DNA of 64,000 nt, from contig JBCAMK010000005.1 of NCBI GenBank assembly GCA_038503065.1, forward strand, positions 186,001-250,000, given 5' to 3'. This stretch comes from Paragyromitra xinjiangensis (lineage: Eukaryota > Ascomycota > Pezizomycetes > Pezizales > Discinaceae). Shown here piece after piece: positions 59,067 through 64,000 of this stretch (positions are counted from its first letter, which is position 1; every line of letters starts with the position of its first letter). The translations under genes and the position numbers were made by a program. The notes beneath the pieces are model-generated. The model saw only the letters and a program-made list of their open reading frames with translations. It was not told the DNA's origin and ran no database searches.

Positions 59067-60508
59067 ATGAATCAGTTCCTGCCTAAGCCTTCAGCTCGTT
59101 CGAGAGCCCCTACGCCTGAGAATGAGGGTCCAGATATGCATTCAGGTTCAACAGCTCAACTACCACTCGCTAGCCCTCAAAAAGAGAAAATGAGGTTGTT
59201 GATGATGGGACAGAAAAGGTTGGCTACCACTCCTTGAACCATTCTTCGAAAAAGATACTCCTTCGAAAATGAGTTTATATTGCATCGAGAGAATCTAACA
59301 GTGTAATTCATAGGAGCGGGAAAACTTCTATCAGTTCGGTCGTATTTGGTAGAATGCCGCCCTCCGAAACTCTTTTCCTCGAGCCTACAATTCATGTCCT
59401 TAAACCTACTATTAGGTATGTATTCGTCCTTTTTCAGAATACCTCCTCCTCCTCCTCCGATTAAGCCTAACCATTTATCACACAGTTCCTTTGCGGACTT
59501 CGAACTGTGGGACTTTCCTGGCCAAGTAAGCTCCCCTAACCCAGCTTGCAATCCCGAAAACATTATCAGGGGTCACGATATTCCGATCTGGATTATCGAC
59601 GCACAAGCAGATTATTTTGATTCACTGCGCCAGCTACACTCTTTCATCATCGCAACCCGGCAGAGCCACCCCAACACGAGCATCGAGGTTTTCATTCATA
59701 AAATAGACGGTCTATCTGACGACCACAAGTTGGATGTTAGAGAAGATATTATTCGGCGGACTCAGGATGAGCTTGACGATAATGAGCTAGATGATGCACA
59801 TATCTCTTATCATTTCACAAGTATCTATGATCACTCAATCCTTGAAGCTCTCAGCAAGGTTATCCAAAAAGCCATACCGCATCTTCATACAGTTGAAGAG
59901 CTCTTGGACCGCCTATGCCATAGTTCGGGGATACATAAAGCATTTTTGTTCGATGCTACGAACAAAATCTATATCGCTACAGACAGCAGCCCCGTTGATT
60001 TGCAAGTTTTTGAGATTTGCAGTGATTACATAGATTTTGTGGGGGCTATGTCCAACATTTACAGGTGATTTTTCAACCCTATAACATCTTGGCGAACCTT
60101 CAACTCATATAGAACGTTTCATTAGGACCCAACAGGAAACCTCGGAAGCCACCAAAGATAAAACCCCGGAAATATCTACAGAGGTCAATGATCTTACACA
60201 GGTTAGCAGTACCATGAAACTCGAGACTGGACTTGTGCTTCACTTCAAAGGACTTAACAGGTTTGTCCCCAATACCATACTTTGGCTATCCTTAACCAGA
60301 AGACACTCCCTTCCCCATCCTCACTCTCATTTAATCCGGTTTACTGATCAAGATATGGTGCCTCTACAACTACAGATACTTGGCACTCGTTTGTCTCATG
60401 CGCGAGGAGTGTTCACAGAAACTACCAATGATTGACCTTAACATTGAAGTTTTCCGAAACTCACTACGAGATGTTTTCGATCATAAGGCCGTTTGTCCAT
60501 CGTCGTGA
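59067..60508 (+). CDS. gtr2: Rag-family GTPase Gtr2 (RagC/RagD homologue)
   Basis: Small GTPase that, with Gtr1, forms the vacuolar EGO/Rag heterodimer reporting amino-acid status to TORC1. Exons 59067-59218, 59314-59415, 59486-60064, 60126-60260 and 60376-60508, with introns of 95, 70, 61 and 115 nt, give 366 aa (yeast Gtr2 is 341). Exon phase is 2 at every junction and each one restores a conserved motif: G1 GQKRSGKTS (48-56), G3 WDFPGQ (93-98), G4 HKIDG (156-160), then YHFTSIYDHSILEALSKVIQ, the roadblock-like part with KIYIATDSSPVDLQ, and the C-terminus LPMIDLNIEVFRNSLRDVF. An N-terminal extension of about 45 residues is Pro/Ser-rich. The first donor is an unusual GTTGGC. Confidence 0.95.
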
Positions 60509-62940
60509 TGAAATTGATATTCTGCTTCGAACTCAGGTCGGAAGCAGTAAGTTTATTTTCTCCTCAAGCTGACTGCTATGGATTAAATGTTACAATAACG
60601 GTTGTTTGATTATACTGATTCCTCTGTATCATTTCCCTCTCTTTGTAGTTAGCCAGTTAGCTAAGTAATCCTACTGTCAACTCCCGATAAGTTCCAAGTA
60701 TTTCCAGCAAATCGTTCACCCCGTAGCTATAGCCTCAGCCCTTAGTATCTCTGGTTGTTGCTATTAACTAGCCATTACTAACAGTGCCAAGCTTATTCGT
60801 ACGAAGAAGCTAGTCAAATAATAATACGCTACGGTTAGGGTTACTAAGCTGATTACAAACATAGATTATCACTCGCACGAAGAAAACTGTATTGCACTCT
60901 ACAATCACCTCTATGTTACTTATCACGATCCTCAAGCAGTTTATGACTACTAACGGGCTCATCATACACCGAAGCCATGCCCAACGAGGGTCGCGAACAA
61001 AAACCTTGTCCATCGGCTAAGAAGCTTTATTCGCTGGCGTCTCCTTTTCCTAGCACAAGGTCCTACAAAATCCTTATGAATGGGAACGGGTTCACTCTCA
61101 GTCACTCCCTCATTTTTCGTAACAAACCTTGGGCATACGCTTAAGAATACTTGTGGTTGACGCGGTAAGCCTTTCAATCGTCGCATTAATGGTACAATCA
61201 CTTTTTACCCCTTGGGCCTTTCGGCATATCAGAGATTTGATTCTATCATTTATCAAAGAGACTTACCGTAACGGCTAAAGTAAACCTCAATATAGGAACT
61301 GAAGCGTTTATCAGATCATGCGTAGGAGACAGCAAGAACGTTAACTCTTTCTCCAACGCCTTAAATTTCCATCACAACAAGGGAGGGGAACTACCGCCTT
61401 GATGCCTTATGAAATGGAAAACTGCACAAGATGGCTAAACAGTCCGGTACTTCGCCGAGGAAAAACATCCTGAAACGTCACACTTCTACCGATATCGCCG
61501 AACGGGATATCGCCCCTAGTACACCATGAGTGCTCCCCTCAATCTATGAAGTAGTGATGTCGACAAGACAAAACATCTCCGAATCAGAACCCGAGATTCG
61601 GTCTCGAGACCGGGCAAGAAAAAGCCTCTTCATGACAAGATATCTCGGGAGAAATTTATTAAATCTTGAGATAAGCCTCGGGGCTTCCGAGTGATACTAA
61701 ATGATCGAGCCTTAGCGATAGGTCTAAGCGACGGATGTCTTATCTCCCCTAAATCACGCGAGTTGATAGCTGATCACCTGCTTCGTCCTCCGTCCTCTCT
61801 TGAGTCCCAAGTCCCAAACATCTTATACTCCTAACATTCGTATCCATTCAGATTCTTCTGCTTACGATTCCCGATTCCCGATTTCAGTGTCACAAAACCT
61901 TCAACCTACCCCCAACAGCATACTTCATCCCCCTGAGAATGATGAGACAGCAGCCCTTTGGGTTTTGATGGAATTTACTTGAGAAGTCTCGAGTTCCAGC
62001 CCAAGACTAGTTTAATATTTCGAGACCACAAGGCTGAAAGCCCACGAAACAATACAAGTCCCACCCGATTTAGATCTCGCCTCATCTCGTTGACACCATT
62101 ACTTTGAAGCCTCTCATTCTGACACGCTTCGTCACGCTGGAAAGGGTCCGGTCGGTTATACGTACATATGCAGCTCAACCAGAGGGAGGCCCGTACGAAG
62201 CCTCGAAGGCTCGGACGCCACCTCGGGGAAGATCACATGGCAGTAAGTACAGTAGGACCCTGTCAATACAGTATCCCACTACATGAACCCAAACGTACCT
62301 TAGCCCCTAGGGAGCAAAGTAACCTAGTTTACCCCATAAGCGCTTGAGATAGTAGCGTCTATGAAATTGGGACTCGCACTGGTACTTGCTATGAGGACAA
62401 ACCCTCATAGCGGGGTTGTCACGGAATACTTGTCTGATCAAAATCCAGGCGGAATATTATTTTCGGGTAGAAGAATAAAGAAGGTACCTACCCCTAGCTA
62501 AAAGAATAAAAGAATAGGCTAACCCGCATTTCTCACAGCACCTCGTTGACTATTCCGAGTAACATTCGGTGACGCTACCTGTGCAAATTACTATCTGGCT
62601 AAGACAAAATATCCCTCAATTTTTAGCACATTACACTAACACGCGTATGGACTCACCGGAGAACTAGAAGCTCTGGGATCTGGGCAATTTGTCGATCCGT
62701 AAACACCATTGCCATGTTGATCCCCCGGCCACTTATGGTCTAGAAACGAATTCTTGTTACGGCGGGATTATAGCAGAAACTCCCATGGAAGCACAGATCA
62801 TCAAATAATGAATGAATGAGCAAGAATAAGTAGCGTTTGCTGACAGCAGAGAACAGTTTCAATACTCGCATATCAGTGGAGTTGACTGTACCAGCCTAAG
62901 AACAAAACTACCCCGGAATCCATTGGGCCCCTCACACAGT
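60509..62940. other. intergenic, gene-poor
   Basis: About 2.4 kb. Only short frames (61800-61982 and others). A 14-bp perfect palindrome (CGGTCTCGAGACCG) lies near 61590. Nothing supportable as a gene. Confidence 0.45.
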
Positions 62941-63324
62941 ATGGGTATTTTTTCCGTTGCATATTTCTACTCCTGTTCCCCAAGCACTATACTATCACTT
63001 CGCTGCACCTTACCACCGCAACCCCAACTAGTGTGGGTCCAGCGTTTAGAATCCACGCCCGAGCCAGTTTTTACGCAACGCTACCACCAGCTAGAAGTAC
63101 GTATTGAAAGTCGACCTACTGCACAAAGGGCTTGTGAGACTATCTTTGCAGCCACGGGTGGAAGGCCCGTAATTCGTGTCCGTCTTAGATTCGTTAACGT
63201 TCCACGAAAGCACTCACCCGCTATGAGAGGAGGAGTCCATAAAAGCCGCTATCCACACAGCGAAGAGGCTAATATTAGTACTCAATCGGTTAACGAGAGC
63301 GCAAATGCGCCAAATACTGCATAA
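62941..63324 (+). CDS. hypothetical 127-aa ORF
   Basis: ATG-initiated frame (MGIFSVAYFYSCSPSTILSL) with a moderately protein-like middle (CETIFAATGGRPVIRVRLRF) and a Ser/Asn-rich end. No domain, splice support or promoter seen; it may be a fragment of an exon. Confidence 0.28.
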   Translation: MGIFSVAYFYSCSPSTILSLRCTLPPQPQLVWVQRLESTPEPVFTQRYHQLEVRIESRPTAQRACETIFAATGGRPVIRVRLRFVNVPRKHSPAMRGGVHKSRYPHSEEANISTQSVNESANAPNTA

Positions 63325-63378
63325 CATAAGTAATCCAGCAGATAGAACAAACAAACAAGATAAAGTGGAATTTAAATC

Positions 63379-63546
63379 TGTTGGAGATGCTTCCTAATAC
63401 GGGGCTTGGCCTTCGGAGTCGGAAATGATTGAGAGACAGGTACCCGAGCACACGGGCACTCGGGCACCCGAGAGAGTATTTAGATAGGGGCCGTATGCCC
63501 ACCTAGCAAGCAAGCAATCAAGTCTCCTATTCCTCCCTACGTGCTC
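63379..63546 (+). repeat. dispersed repeat, copy 2
   Basis: About 168 bp, near-identical to 17224-17367 but with a 24-bp internal expansion of the CACCCGAG/GCACTCGG motif. Same orientation as copy 1. Confidence 0.7.
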
Positions 63547-64000
63547 CCAATACTTACAACAAAATCCCACGAAGGCCTCTGAGTGATATCACATGATTCG
63601 ACGAGTCGAAACCAAGATAGTCAAAACCAAGCTAGTGGAATGATCTAGGGCATAGAAGTACTACCACTTTTACATTATATGATCTAATCTAAACAGGAGA
63701 TCCTTATTTGTTGGTTGCCGCAGCCACCACACCTGTCAAAATCTAATTTTATCTTTCAGTCATCCACAAAATGCGGCGTTACGTCAACGGAGAAGGCCAG
63801 ATCTACGATCCAGTGTGTATCCTCTTTATTAATAATTTTCTCTACCACCACTTCGGCTATACAGAGGCATGAATAGTTGGTGATAAATTCAGGGATTGGT
63901 ACGACGAGCGACCAGTAGCAACCTCCCTCCAGCACGCTTGCTTGCTGGATGTACCTGGACCACACCATACCCTAACACGTTTCTATTTTTTTAGTTCTAA
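63547..64000. other. window edge
   Basis: A minus-strand ATG frame (63756-63968, MVWSRYIQQASVLEGG..) could be the start of a small or truncated gene, but nothing confirms it. Confidence 0.3.

Noticed and set aside
63756..63968. 70-aa minus-strand ORF at the window edge
   Set aside because: ATG-initiated but nothing confirms it; could be part of a gene outside the window.
1..64000. CRISPR arrays, rRNA genes, bacterial operons
   Set aside because: None seen; gene structure is plainly eukaryotic.

Overview
The window looks like nuclear DNA of a filamentous ascomycete (Pezizomycotina). The reasons are genes split by many short GT-AG introns (mostly about 47-95 nt) with CTAAC/CTAAT/CTGAC-type branch sites, short 5' leaders with TATA boxes, a secreted proteinase K-like subtilisin, a secreted GH5 glycosidase, fungal-type (FunK1-like) kinases and a Gtr2/RagC GTPase. 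I cannot place it to class from sequence alone; a nematode-trapping or plant-associated ascomycete is only a guess. All splice models were built by eye from reading frame, splice consensus and, where possible, comparison between paralogues inside the window.

Layout. 1.3-9.7 kb: a secreted S8 protease (minus), a 177-bp MITE, a GH5 glycosidase (plus), a small Asn/Thr-rich ORF, and a pseudogene of an amidohydrolase-2 decarboxylase. 10.6-20 kb: small hypothetical genes, repeat-rich gene-poor DNA (a SINE-like element, one copy of a dispersed repeat, a 750-bp purine-rich GATGGA tract) and a single-pass membrane protein gene. 21.5-26.4 kb: a large minus-strand gene (about 1551 aa in the preferred four-exon model). 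28.5-32.6 kb: a pogo-like MITE, a decayed gene and its intact neighbour, which are paralogues. 33.5-39.9 kb: two tandem plus-strand genes of an unrecognised family; a third member lies at 55.3-56.8 kb on the minus strand. 41.1 kb: a small hypothetical gene. 45.1-50.3 kb: two tandem genes, each fusing a coiled coil, a PD-(D/E)XK-like domain and a protein kinase domain. 54-64 kb: two further SINE-like copies, tRNA-Arg(CCU), the Gtr2/RagC gene and a repeat-rich, gene-poor end.

The observation I rate highest is the unrecognised three-gene family. Its members differ almost completely in exons 1 and 4, but all fit a model in which exons 2 and 3 are each exactly 63 nt, every intron is phase 0, and exon 2 carries a small conserved G-x(4)-WK-x-I core. 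Together with the paired kinases and the gene/pseudogene pair at 28.7-32.6 kb, this gives the window three separate local duplications of fast-changing genes, in contrast to the conserved housekeeping gene gtr2. No metabolic pathway joins the neighbouring genes; the two secreted hydrolases suggest a saprotrophic or invasive lifestyle.
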